64,000 bases of DNA from JBQTKD01 sp052389435. GTDB taxonomy: Bacteria; Actinomycetota; Actinomycetes; Sporichthyales; Sporichthyaceae. Every line of letters starts with the position of its first letter. Position 1 is the stretch's first letter. Location of the stretch: contig JBQTIB010000094.1 of NCBI GenBank assembly GCA_052389435.1, positions 16,384 to 80,383 of the forward strand, read 5' to 3'. A program made the translations under genes and the position numbers. Shown piece by piece: positions 36,102-44,406 of the stretch. Below the pieces are notes generated by a model, which was not told the DNA's origin, did not search any database, and was given only the letters and a program-made list of their open reading frames with translations.

Positions 36102-36139
36102 CAGCCTCCGTACCGATCCTGGGATCGGTACGGAGGCTG
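36102..36139. terminator. Perfect 18-bp hairpin between the SHOCT gene and ftsK
   Basis: CAGCCTCCGTACCGATCC and GGATCGGTACGGAGGCTG are perfect inverted repeats separated by TG (practical loop of four to six bases). It starts 6 bp after the SHOCT gene stop and lies about 130 bp upstream of ftsK. Probably a terminator; there is no T tract. Confidence 0.75.
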
Positions 36140-36145
36140 GAGGAC

Positions 36146-36625
36146 TCAGACCTGCGCGAGCAGTTCGTCGCGTTCGGTTTCGAACTGGTCGGTCGAGAGC
36201 AGGCCGGCGGCGAACAGCACGCCGAGGGTCTGCACCTGCTCGGCGGCGGACGCCTTGCGCTGACCGGGCAGGACGATCTCGGGGCCGCGGGCGGCGGCCG
36301 CCAGCATGCCCCGGTTGAGCTCGTTGGCCAGCGCCGCGGCGACGGCGTGGTCGACCCGAAGCTCGACGACCTCCCCCGCGGCGGCGACGCCGACGACGGC
36401 CTTGTGCGCCGTCGCGCGCCACATGGTGACGCTGGAAAGCCGGTCGAACGGCAGGCTTCCGGACTCCGGCCGAGCGGCACGGCGTGCGGCCCGGCGTCCG
36501 GTGGACTCCCCCTCCGGCGCGGGATCGGCCGCGTGGCCCTCCCACTCGATGTGGTCCTCGTAGACCGTCACCTCGGCCTCTCGGCCGTTGACGAAGCTGG
36601 AGAACTTCAGCAGCGGACGCCCCAT
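36146..36625 (-). CDS. SHOCT-domain protein
   Basis: 159 residues from ATG 36625, preceded by GGGAGG. The N-terminal part (LLKFSSFVNGREAEVTVYED) looks like a bPH/DUF4429-type strand-rich domain with RLSSVTMWRA and a VELRVDH strand. The C-terminal 30 residues are a short SHOCT motif: LGVLFAAGLLSTDQFETERDELL. The frame is open upstream to 36685, but the extra 20 residues are not supported by a ribosome site. Function unknown; located between ftsK and rnj. Confidence 0.75.
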   Translation of the reverse strand: MGRPLLKFSSFVNGREAEVTVYEDHIEWEGHAADPAPEGESTGRRAARRAARPESGSLPFDRLSSVTMWRATAHKAVVGVAAAGEVVELRVDHAVAAALANELNRGMLAAAARGPEIVLPGQRKASAAEQVQTLGVLFAAGLLSTDQFETERDELLAQV

Positions 36626-36701
36626 GGTGAGCCTCCCATTCCCCTGGTTGCGCTGGTTCGTCCACGTTCGCACTCCGCGGGCCACCGCGAATACCGCCGA
36701 A

Positions 36702-36720
36702 CGCGTGAAACCCTCACGCG
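36702..36720 (-). terminator. Terminator after rnj
   Basis: CGCGTGA-AACCC-TCACGCG begins 8 bp after the rnj stop codon in the direction of transcription. A seven-base GC-rich stem. Confidence 0.55.
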
Positions 36721-36727
36721 GGGAACG

Positions 36728-38413
36728 TCAGACGATCACGACCACCGGAACGATCATCGGCCGGCGGCGGTAGGTCTCGTTGACCCAGCGGCCGACGACG
36801 CGGCGCACGATCTGCTGGAGGGTGTACTCGTCCACGGAGCCTTCGGAGGCGGCCGAGTGGATGGACTCGACGATGCGCGGCAGAACGGCCTGCAGGGCGT
36901 CGTCCTCGATGCCCGAGCCGCGGGCGGAGATCTCGGGACCGCCGACGATCTTCCCCGTGTTCGCGTCGACGACGACGAACACGGAGACGAAGCCCTCTTC
37001 GCCGAGGATCCGACGGTCCTTCAGCGAGGCCTCGGTCACGTCGCCGACCGACAGGCCGTCGACGTAGATGTACCCGCACGGGACCGCGCCGACGATCGAG
37101 GCGACGCCGTCGACGAGGTCGACCACCACCCCGTCCTCGGCCATGACGATTCGCTCCTCGGGAACGCCCGTGAGCATCGCGAGGTCGCGGTTGGCGCGCA
37201 GGTGGCGCGGTTCGCCGTGCACCGGCATGACGTTGCGCGGCTTGACGATGTTGTAGACGAAGATCAGTTCGCCGGCCGAGGCGTGCCCGGACACGTGCAC
37301 GAGCGCGTTGGCCTTGTGGACCACGGTGGCGCCGAGGCGGCTCAGGCCGTTGATCACCCGGCCGATGTCGGTCTCGTTCCCGGGAATCATCGAGGACGCC
37401 AGGATCACGGTGTCCCCGGGGACGATCCGGATCGCGTGGTCGTGGTTGGCCATGCGCGAGAGCGCGGCCATCGGTTCGCCCTGGGAGCCGGTGCACATGA
37501 GCACGACGCGCTCGGGCGGCAGGTCGTCGATCGTCTTGGCGTCGATGAGCAGGTTGTGCGGCACCTTCAGGTACCCGAGTTCTCGGGCCACCGCCATGTT
37601 GCGGACCATCGAACGGCCGACGAGGGCAACCTTGCGGCCGTGCGCCTCGGCGGCGTCGAGCACCTGTTGGACGCGGTGCACGTGCGAGGCGAACGACGCG
37701 ACGATGATCCGCTGCTTCGACTTGCGGAACACTCCGTCGAGCACCGGGGTGATGCTGCGCTCGTTCGGGATGAAGCCCGGCACCTCGGCGTTGGTGGAGT
37801 CGACCATGAACAGGTCCACGCCCTCGGCACCGAGGCGCGCGAAGCCGGGAAGGTCGGTGAGGCGACCGTCGAGGGGGAGCTGGTCCATTTTGAAGTCGCC
37901 GGTGTGCAGCACCAGCCCGGCCGAGGTGCGGATGCCGACGGCGAGCGCGTCCGGGATCGAGTGGTTGACCGCGAGGAACTCGCACTCGAACGGGCCGAGC
38001 CGCTCGATGTCCCCCTCTTTGACCTGGAGGGTGTAGGGGCGGATGCGGTGCTCGTGGAGCTTGGCCTCGATGAACGCCAGCGTCAGCTTCGAGCCGATGA
38101 GGGGGATGTCGGGCTTGCGGCGCAGCAGGTACGGAACGCCGCCGATGTGGTCCTCGTGGGCGTGCGTCAGCACGATCGCGTCGACCAGGTCGAGCCGGTC
38201 CTCGATCGACTGGAAGTCCGGCAGGATCAGATCGACGCCGGGCTGGTGGGCCTCCGGGAACAGCACGCCGCAGTCGACGATGAGCAGCCGGCCCCGGTGC
38301 TCGAAGACGGTCATGTTGCGACCGATTTCGCCCAGGCCGCCGAGCGGGGTGATGCGCAGTCCGTGCTCGGGAAGCGGCGGTGGCGAACCTAGGTCCGGAT
38401 GGGGGTGACTCAT
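36728..38413 (-). CDS. rnj: Ribonuclease J
   Basis: 561 residues from ATG 38413, overlapping the dapA stop (ATGA). Metallo-beta-lactamase/beta-CASP nuclease: the zinc motif is LTHAHEDHIGG, followed by the second His (VNHSIPDALAV), GDFKMDQ, and the beta-CASP motifs LMCTGSQGEP and VSGHASAGEL. It processes and degrades mRNA 5'-to-3' and endonucleolytically. The dapA-rnj pairing is common in actinobacteria. The C-terminal domain is complete. Confidence 0.95.
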   Translation of the reverse strand: MSHPHPDLGSPPPLPEHGLRITPLGGLGEIGRNMTVFEHRGRLLIVDCGVLFPEAHQPGVDLILPDFQSIEDRLDLVDAIVLTHAHEDHIGGVPYLLRRKPDIPLIGSKLTLAFIEAKLHEHRIRPYTLQVKEGDIERLGPFECEFLAVNHSIPDALAVGIRTSAGLVLHTGDFKMDQLPLDGRLTDLPGFARLGAEGVDLFMVDSTNAEVPGFIPNERSITPVLDGVFRKSKQRIIVASFASHVHRVQQVLDAAEAHGRKVALVGRSMVRNMAVARELGYLKVPHNLLIDAKTIDDLPPERVVLMCTGSQGEPMAALSRMANHDHAIRIVPGDTVILASSMIPGNETDIGRVINGLSRLGATVVHKANALVHVSGHASAGELIFVYNIVKPRNVMPVHGEPRHLRANRDLAMLTGVPEERIVMAEDGVVVDLVDGVASIVGAVPCGYIYVDGLSVGDVTEASLKDRRILGEEGFVSVFVVVDANTGKIVGGPEISARGSGIEDDALQAVLPRIVESIHSAASEGSVDEYTLQQIVRRVVGRWVNETYRRRPMIVPVVVIV

Positions 38414-39297
38414 GCGATCCGTACGCCTCCGGCCACCAGGTCCGTCGTCAGCGTCTGGATCTCGGCGGGCGTCGCGTCCACCAGCGGCGAGCGCACCGGG
38501 CCGGCGGGGCGACCCTGCAGGTTGAGTGCGGCCTTGGCCAGGATCACGCCCTGGGTGCGGAAGATGCCGGCGTAGATCGGGAGCAGGTCCCGGTGGATCG
38601 CGGCAGCGTGGACGACCTCGCCGGCGACGTAGGCGTCGACCATCTCGCGCAGCTGCGGGCCGACGAAGTGCCCGACGACGCTGACGAAGCCGACGCCGCC
38701 GATGGACAGCAGCGGCAGGTTGAACAGGTCGCTGCCCGAGTAGTACGCGAGGTCGGTCGTGGCGAGCACCACGCTGGAGGCCCCGAGGTCGTCCTTGGCG
38801 TCCTTCACCGCGACGATGCGCTCGTGCTGGGCCAGCCGAATCAGGGTTTCGGTGGCGATCGGAACGCCGCTGCGCGCCGGGATGTCGTAGAGCATCACCG
38901 GCAGGCCGGTGGCGTCCGCGACCGTGGTGAAGTGCCGGTACAGGCCCTCCTGCGGGGGCTTGTTGTAGTACGGGGTGACGACGAGCAGCCCGGAGGCGCC
39001 GGCCTTCTCGGCCTGTTCGGCGAGTTCGCAGGTGTGGCGGGTGTCGTTGGTGCCGACGCCCGCGACGACGTGCGCGCGGTCCCCCACGGCCTCCACGACG
39101 GCGCGCAGAACGCGTTCCTTCTCGGCGTCCGAGGTGGTCGGCGACTCCCCCGTGGTCCCGTTGATCACCAGGCCGTCGTGGCCGTTCTCGACCAGCTCGG
39201 TCGCCAGCTTCGCGGCGCCGTCGAGGTCGAGGTCGCCGTTGGCGTCGAACGGGGTGACCATCGCGGTGAGCACGCGGCCGAAGGGTGTCGCAGACAT
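38410..39297 (-). CDS. dapA: 4-hydroxy-tetrahydrodipicolinate synthase
   Basis: First committed step of lysine/diaminopimelate synthesis, condensing pyruvate with aspartate semialdehyde. 295 residues from ATG 39297. The (beta/alpha)8 motifs are present: VINGTTGESPTTSDAEK, TPYYNKPPQEG with the catalytic Tyr, YDIPARSG and the Schiff-base Lys in IVAVKDAKDD. The longer open frame to 39339 adds 14 residues without a ribosome site. Coupled to rnj; dapB is about 3.5 kb away in the same direction. Confidence 0.95.
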   Translation of the reverse strand: MSATPFGRVLTAMVTPFDANGDLDLDGAAKLATELVENGHDGLVINGTTGESPTTSDAEKERVLRAVVEAVGDRAHVVAGVGTNDTRHTCELAEQAEKAGASGLLVVTPYYNKPPQEGLYRHFTTVADATGLPVMLYDIPARSGVPIATETLIRLAQHERIVAVKDAKDDLGASSVVLATTDLAYYSGSDLFNLPLLSIGGVGFVSVVGHFVGPQLREMVDAYVAGEVVHAAAIHRDLLPIYAGIFRTQGVILAKAALNLQGRPAGPVRSPLVDATPAEIQTLTTDLVAGGVRIA

Positions 39298-39345
39298 GGC
39301 TCTCAAATTATCCGAAGGGGTCGCCGCGTAGGACGGCAACCGGCG

Positions 39346-40098
39346 TTATGGGGCGACGCGGCCCTGGCTGCAGAAGGCTTCGTGGGTGAGGGGCATCAGG
39401 GTGGCCCAGTGCTTCTCCATCTCCTCGGCCACCATTTCGATCTCGCGCTGCGGGAAGGACGGGACCTTGGAGGCCTCGTGCTTGGTGCGCAGCGACAGGA
39501 AGTTCATCAGCGCGCGGGAGTTCATGGTGACGTACATCGAGGAGTACGTGGTGACGGGCAGGACGATGCGCGCGACCTCCCGGGCGACGCCGGCGGCGAG
39601 CATCTCACGGTAGGCCGCGTACGCCTGGCGGCAGGAGTCCTGCGTTGCGCGCACGACGACCTCGTGCTGCTCGGGGGTGCCGTCGACGAACGTGTACGCC
39701 CCCGGCTTGCCCTCCTGGCGCAGCTTCCGCTCGGCGCCCGGCACGTAGAAGACGGGGCGCAGTTCCCGATAGCGTCCGCTCTCCTCGTTGTACGAGGCAA
39801 TTCTGTGTCGCATGAACTCGCGGAACACGAAGATCGGCGCGGAGACGAAGAAGGTCATCGAGTTGTGCTCGAACGGCGAGCCGTGCCGGTCGCGCATCAG
39901 GTAGCGGATCAGGCCGGCGGAGCGGGTGGCATCGGCGTCGACGTCCTCGAGCGACTGCTCGCCCTTGGTCGAAACCCGGGCTGCGAAGAGGATGTCCGCG
40001 TCGGAGGCGTTGGCCTTGACCAACTCCACGGTCATCTCGCTACGGAAGACGATCTCCTCGGAGTCCACCCGTGCATCCTCGCGCGCGACCGTCGTCAT
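39346..40098 (-). CDS. thyX: Flavin-dependent thymidylate synthase
   Basis: Makes dTMP with FAD and methylene-tetrahydrofolate. 250 residues from ATG 40098 with GGGGCGA upstream. The ThyX signature RHRxxSxNExSxRY is exact (RHRIASYNEESGRY); other conserved parts are DRHGSPFEHNSMTF and LRTKHEAS. The frame is open to 40137 but the shorter form has the normal family length. It is 48 bp upstream of dapA. Confidence 0.96.
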   Translation of the reverse strand: MTTVAREDARVDSEEIVFRSEMTVELVKANASDADILFAARVSTKGEQSLEDVDADATRSAGLIRYLMRDRHGSPFEHNSMTFFVSAPIFVFREFMRHRIASYNEESGRYRELRPVFYVPGAERKLRQEGKPGAYTFVDGTPEQHEVVVRATQDSCRQAYAAYREMLAAGVAREVARIVLPVTTYSSMYVTMNSRALMNFLSLRTKHEASKVPSFPQREIEMVAEEMEKHWATLMPLTHEAFCSQGRVAP

Positions 40099-40142
40099 TC
40101 GCCCCGTACCCCTCGTCTCCGTCGATGTGCCGTGCACAGCAT

Positions 40143-40180
40143 GACGGGCGGCACCGACACTCGTGTCGGCACCGCCCGTC
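40143..40180 (-). terminator. Terminator of the second LPXTG gene
   Basis: GACGGGCGGCACCGACAC and GTGTCGGCACCGCCCGTC pair with a two-base internal mismatch and a TC loop, beginning about 10 bp after the stop codon at 40190. Large GC-rich hairpin, no T tract. Confidence 0.7.
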
Positions 40181-40189
40181 GCGAGCCGA

Positions 40190-41815
40190 CTAGCGGGAGT
40201 GACGACCGCCTCGGCGACGGGTCACGAAGGCGGCGGCCGAACCGGCCAGGAGCAGGCCGAGGCCAGCGACCGCGATGTCGTCGGCGTAGCCGCCGCCACC
40301 GGTCTTCGGGAGGACCCGCTTGGGCTCCTCCTTCTTCACGGCCAGCTTGGCGCCGGTGCAGTTGACCTCGCTGACGACGATGTCGAGAGCGATCAGCCCG
40401 GAGACCTCGTCCGCCTTCTCGGCGGCCGGGGCCGCGGCCCGGACCTGGGTACGGTCCGCGGTGCGCAGCGCGGCCCCGTCGGCCTTGGCCGGAGCGGTGC
40501 GCTCGGTCTCGGCCTGCTGCGCCGCAACGGTCTTCGGCTCGGTCGCGGCGACCTGCTCGGCGGCCGGCGCCTGGGCGGTACGGGCGGCGCGCTGCTCGGC
40601 AACGTTGGCGGCCTGCGCGTCCCGGGCGGCCTGAACCTGGGTGGCCTGGGCGGCGCGGGCGTTGCCCTGGGCGGTGGCGGCCTCGGCGCGAGCCGCGGCG
40701 GCGCGCTCCTCTGCCTGCCGGCTCGACTCGGCGGCCGATTCGGCGGCCGGCTTGGCGCCGCGCTCGGCGCGCTCGGCCAGCGCCGCGTCCGCGGACGCCT
40801 GCTCGGCGGCCTGGGTCCGGGCGACGGAGGCCTCGTCGGCCTTCGCGGTCTCGGTCGTGGCCGCCTGCTCGGTCGCTGCGGACTGCTCGGTCGCGGCGGA
40901 CTGCTCGGCGACGGACGCCTGGTCGGTGGCGACGGAGGCCGCCTTCGCGTGCTTCGGCGCGGCGGGCTTGGCGACCGCCTCGGTCGTGGCGGCCTGAGCG
41001 GGCTTGGCGTGCTTGGCCCGGGTGGTCTCGGCGCGCACGCTGCGGTCGGCCTTGGCGCCGCCGGTGGCCTTGGCGTCCTCGGTTGTGGCGTTCCCGGTCT
41101 TGGCGAGAAGTTCGTCCAGCGACTGACCGGTCACCGACTCGACCGCGGTGGCGACCTGCCGGGCCACTGCCCGCACCGAGGCGAGCGTCGACTTCAGCGC
41201 CGCGCCGAGGGCATCGGGGGCGATGACCAGTTCGACGTGCAGCGCACGGACCTGCAGCCCGCCGTTGGGCAGCTTGTTCTGCTCGTCGACGGTGATCCCG
41301 CCGGAGATGAGGGCCTCGAGCTCCTTGGGAATCTCGATCTTGAAGTTGGGGCCCGGGTCGACCGGCACCTTGGTGCCGAGCAGCGTCAGCCCGGCCACCT
41401 CCGAGTCGCCGTTCACCTTCAGCTTGTCCGCCACGCAGTCGGAGTTCAGCACGCGGGCGCCGACGACGTCGGACAGGACCGACAGTCCGGCGGTGCTGGA
41501 GTTCGCGAGGAGCTTGGCGTCCTTGACGTCCGCGGAGGCGTTGAGAACCTTCAACGTGGCCAGGTCGGAGAGCTCCTCCGGAAGGCCGAGCAGGTTCTGC
41601 TCGCCACCGGAGGGGAAGGTGACGATGTCGGGGAGCATCAGGTCGAGAAGGGTCTCGCCGCCGATGCTGACCTTGGTCTGCAGCGCGTAGGCCGCGCCCT
41701 TGTACTTGGGTTCCTCGGCAGCCGGGGCCGCGGTGGCAGGCGCAGCCACGACCACGCCGGCAAGAAGAGCCGGAGCGGCGGCGGCCGCGACGAGACGGCG
41801 GGGGCGCAGGGACAT
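40190..41815 (-). CDS. Secreted LPXTG-anchored protein with Ala/Thr/Glu-rich stalk
   Basis: 541 residues from ATG 41815, preceded by GAGG; ATG 41836 is possible. The signal peptide is RPRRLVAAAAAPALLAGVVV ending near ATA-AP. The N-terminal half is strand-rich (KYKGAAYALQTKVSIGGETL to VKVNGD) and resembles the 'choice-of-anchor' group of actinobacterial surface modules. Residues about 260-450 are a low-complexity Ala/Thr/Glu stalk with repeats such as SAATEQSAATEQAATTE. The last part contains VSEVNCTGAKLAV. The sorting signal LPKTG at 502, a membrane helix and RRRGGRHSR close the protein. Wall anchoring is likely; ligand unknown. Confidence 0.82.
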   Translation of the reverse strand: MSLRPRRLVAAAAAPALLAGVVVAAPATAAPAAEEPKYKGAAYALQTKVSIGGETLLDLMLPDIVTFPSGGEQNLLGLPEELSDLATLKVLNASADVKDAKLLANSSTAGLSVLSDVVGARVLNSDCVADKLKVNGDSEVAGLTLLGTKVPVDPGPNFKIEIPKELEALISGGITVDEQNKLPNGGLQVRALHVELVIAPDALGAALKSTLASVRAVARQVATAVESVTGQSLDELLAKTGNATTEDAKATGGAKADRSVRAETTRAKHAKPAQAATTEAVAKPAAPKHAKAASVATDQASVAEQSAATEQSAATEQAATTETAKADEASVARTQAAEQASADAALAERAERGAKPAAESAAESSRQAEERAAAARAEAATAQGNARAAQATQVQAARDAQAANVAEQRAARTAQAPAAEQVAATEPKTVAAQQAETERTAPAKADGAALRTADRTQVRAAAPAAEKADEVSGLIALDIVVSEVNCTGAKLAVKKEEPKRVLPKTGGGGYADDIAVAGLGLLLAGSAAAFVTRRRGGRHSR

Positions 41816-42021
41816 CTGGACAACCTCGTGGGTCATGGCGAAACAACGCCTCGGGGTGGGTAAGGGGACGATACCGGCGAAACACAGCCACGTAAGCCGC
41901 AAAACATGACTCGCGGCGCAAACCGGAGAGATCTCACAGGGGTCCTGACGCGAAGTCAGTTATTAATGTGGTCAGTGTTTCCAGTGTTGCGCGTGTGGTT
42001 TTCAGGGGTCGTGCCGCCGGT

Positions 42022-42774
42022 CTACTCGAGATCTAGGAAGTATTCGAGTCCGACCGTCAGGCCGTCATTACCCGCCGCGACCTTCCTAATCCCCAACAAA
42101 ACCCCCGGCATGAAAGACGAGCGGTGCAACGAATCGTGGCGAATGGTGAACGTCTCGCCTTCGCTCCCGAACAGCACCTCCTGGTGCGCGACGAGCCCCC
42201 GCAGCCGTACCGCGTGGACGGGAACGCCGTCGGCGTCCGCACCGCGGGCACCGGGCAGGCCGCTGCGGGTGGCGTCCGGCTGCGGTCCGAGGCCTGCGTC
42301 GCGACGGGCGGCCGCGATCAGCTCCGCGGTGCGCCCGGCGGTGCCGCTGGGGGCGTCGGCCTTGTCCGGGTGGTGCAGTTCGACGATCTCGACGGATTCG
42401 AAGAACCGGGCCGCCGCGGCCGCGAAGCGCATCATCAGCACCGCCCCGATGCCGAAGTTCGGCGCGATCAGCACGCCCACGCCGGGATTCGCGTCGAGCC
42501 AGCCCCGCACCGTCGCGAGACGTTCCGCGTCGAACCCCGTCGTGCCGACGACGGCGTGGATGCCGTGGGCGATGGCGAATTCCAGGTTCCCCATCACCAC
42601 GCCGGGATGGGTGAAGTCGACGACCACCTGCGCCCCGGCGTCGACGATCGCCGAAATCGGATCGTCCTGGTCGATCTCGGCGACCAACTTCAGGTCCGCG
42701 GCCCCGCGCACCGCGGCGCACGTCTCCTGGCCCATCTTCCCGGCCGCGCCGAGCACTGCCACACCGATCGTCAT
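42022..42774 (-). CDS. dapB: 4-hydroxy-tetrahydrodipicolinate reductase
   Basis: NAD(P)H-dependent second step of the DAP branch. 250 residues from ATG 42774 with AAGGAT six bases upstream, giving the standard N-terminus MTIGVAVLGAAGKMGQE (Rossmann GxxGxxG). The catalytic motif ELHHPDKADAPSGTA and the C-terminal LGIRKVAAGNDGLTVGLE are present. The same frame continues open upstream without a stop to 43059, where the sequence still looks coding, so a longer dapB product from GTG 43002 (326 aa) is possible; the family length favours 250. Confidence 0.94.
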   Translation of the reverse strand: MTIGVAVLGAAGKMGQETCAAVRGAADLKLVAEIDQDDPISAIVDAGAQVVVDFTHPGVVMGNLEFAIAHGIHAVVGTTGFDAERLATVRGWLDANPGVGVLIAPNFGIGAVLMMRFAAAAARFFESVEIVELHHPDKADAPSGTAGRTAELIAAARRDAGLGPQPDATRSGLPGARGADADGVPVHAVRLRGLVAHQEVLFGSEGETFTIRHDSLHRSSFMPGVLLGIRKVAAGNDGLTVGLEYFLDLE

Positions 42775-43059
42775 GGCGGCATCCTTGCGCATGCGGATTT
42801 CGCCCTGGCCGCCGAGTTCGTCTGGGTCCTTCGACGTGCAGAGGAAGGGCTTTCCCCAGCCGACGGGTAGGCCGCGCACCCACGACGCGGTCTGCATCCG
42901 CAGGTACGGGATGGTGCCGATCGGTCGCAGCGCGGCGGCGCCGGTGACGATCACGAGACCGGGCTCCACCCGCTTGTCGTACTCGTTCTCGGTGGAGCGC
43001 ACGAGCAGCGCCTTGCCGTCGGCGGACCAGCCGAGCGGCGCCCAGCCCCGAGATTCGCG
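42775..43059 (-). pseudogene. Orphan coding-like segment in frame with dapB
   Basis: From the peptidase stop codon at 43060 the dapB frame is open and reads GWAPLGWSADGKALLV, then STENEYDKRVEPGLVIVTG, then further to RMRKDAA before dapB. Nearly all codons end in G or C, and the amino-acid mix is normal, unlike shadow frames of this genome. It may be the C-terminal remnant of a lost gene (the start resembles a beta-propeller blade WSxDGK) or an N-terminal extension of DapB. No start with a ribosome site was found. Confidence 0.4.
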
Positions 43060-44406
43060 TTACGCGGCGAATACGCGCCCGGGCTTGAAGGGGCCGACGA
43101 CGGTCAGCGTGCGCGGGGAGGCCAGCAGTTCGGCCGCCAGGGCACGTACCTCGTCCGGGTTCACGGCGTCGATGCGCCGGAGCACCTCGTCGACGGACAG
43201 GAGTTCGCCGTAGGCCAGTTCGGCCTTGCCGAGCCGGTTCATCCGGGAGCCGCTGTCCTCCATGTTCAGGACGATCGACCCCTTGAGCTGACCGGCGCCG
43301 CGCAGCAGTTCGTCGTCGGTGATGCCGTCTGCCGCGACCTTGGCGAGCTCGTCGCGGCACACGTCGAGAACCTGGTCGACCTTCTTCGGCAGGCAGCCGG
43401 CGTAGACGCCGAACATGCCGGCGTCGGAGTACTGGGAGGCGAAGCTGTAGACGGAATAGGCCAGGCCGCGCTTCTCGCGCACCTCCTGGAACAGCCGCGA
43501 GCTCATCCCGCCGCCGAGCGCCGTGGACAGCACGCCGAGGGCGAAGCGACGCGGGTCGGTGCGGTTCAGCGCGGGTACCCCGAGCACCAGGTTGGCCTGC
43601 TCGCTGGGGCGGTTGAACAGTTGCACTCCCCCGCTGCTGCGGCGGGTGCGCGCGGCGGCACGCGGCGCCGACGGCGAGGTGCCGTCGATGCCCAGGGCGC
43701 CCGCCGCCTTGAATGCCTTCGTCACGGCCTTGACGACTTCGCGGTGCGAGAGGTTGCCCGCAGCGGTCACGACGATGTTCGGCGCGGTGTACCGGCGGCG
43801 GTAGTAGTTCGCGATCGTGGTCCGGGACAGACCCTCGATCGACGCCTCGGTGCCCAGGATCGGCCGGCCGAGCGGATGCCCGGCCCAGAGCTGCGTGGCG
43901 AACTCGTCGTGCACCGCGTCGGTCGGGTCGTCGGCGTGCATGGCGATCTCTTCCAGGATCACCTCGCGTTCGCTTTCGACGTCCGCCGAGGCGATCAGCG
44001 AGGAGGTGACCATGTCGACGATGACGTCGATCGCCAGCGGCAGGTCCCGGTCCAGGACCCGCGCGTAGTAGCAGGTGAACTCCTTGTCGGTGAAGGCGTT
44101 CATCTCGCCCCCGACGGCGTCCACGGCGGAGGAGATGTCCAGCGCTCCGCGGCGCTTGGTGCCCTTGAACAGCAGGTGCTCGAGGTAGTGCGTGCACCCG
44201 GCCTGGGTCGGGCCCTCGTCGCGCGAGCCGACGCCGACCCAGATGCCGAACGTGGCCGACCGAACCGAGGGCATCTCCTGGGTGAGGATGCGCAGCCCGC
44301 CGGGCAGCACGGTGCGGCGGATGCCGCCGGAGTCGGCCGAAGCGGACAGCAGCGTCCGGGTGGTACCCGGACGCTGCTGGACCGCGCTCAGTTGTGCCGA
44401 AGTCAC
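43060..44406 (-). CDS. M16 family zinc metallopeptidase (pitrilysin-like)
   Basis: 448 residues from GTG 44406, overlapping the pnp stop by four bases (GTGA). The inverted zinc motif HxxEH is present as THYLEHLLFKGT, with the distal Glu in the region EREVILEEIAM. The C-terminal M16 domain contains LGGGMSSRLFQEVREKRGLAYSV in two shorter parts. This is the processing-peptidase-like gene usually found downstream of pnp. Its protein substrate is unknown; the location after pnp is conserved but the reason is not. Confidence 0.93.
   Translation of the reverse strand: MTSAQLSAVQQRPGTTRTLLSASADSGGIRRTVLPGGLRILTQEMPSVRSATFGIWVGVGSRDEGPTQAGCTHYLEHLLFKGTKRRGALDISSAVDAVGGEMNAFTDKEFTCYYARVLDRDLPLAIDVIVDMVTSSLIASADVESEREVILEEIAMHADDPTDAVHDEFATQLWAGHPLGRPILGTEASIEGLSRTTIANYYRRRYTAPNIVVTAAGNLSHREVVKAVTKAFKAAGALGIDGTSPSAPRAAARTRRSSGGVQLFNRPSEQANLVLGVPALNRTDPRRFALGVLSTALGGGMSSRLFQEVREKRGLAYSVYSFASQYSDAGMFGVYAGCLPKKVDQVLDVCRDELAKVAADGITDDELLRGAGQLKGSIVLNMEDSGSRMNRLGKAELAYGELLSVDEVLRRIDAVNPDEVRALAAELLASPRTLTVVGPFKPGRVFAA

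Noticed and set aside
33263..38392. A 1709-codon open frame on the plus strand
   Set aside because: Shadow of ftsK, the SHOCT gene and rnj, which have clear domains and ribosome sites on the minus strand.
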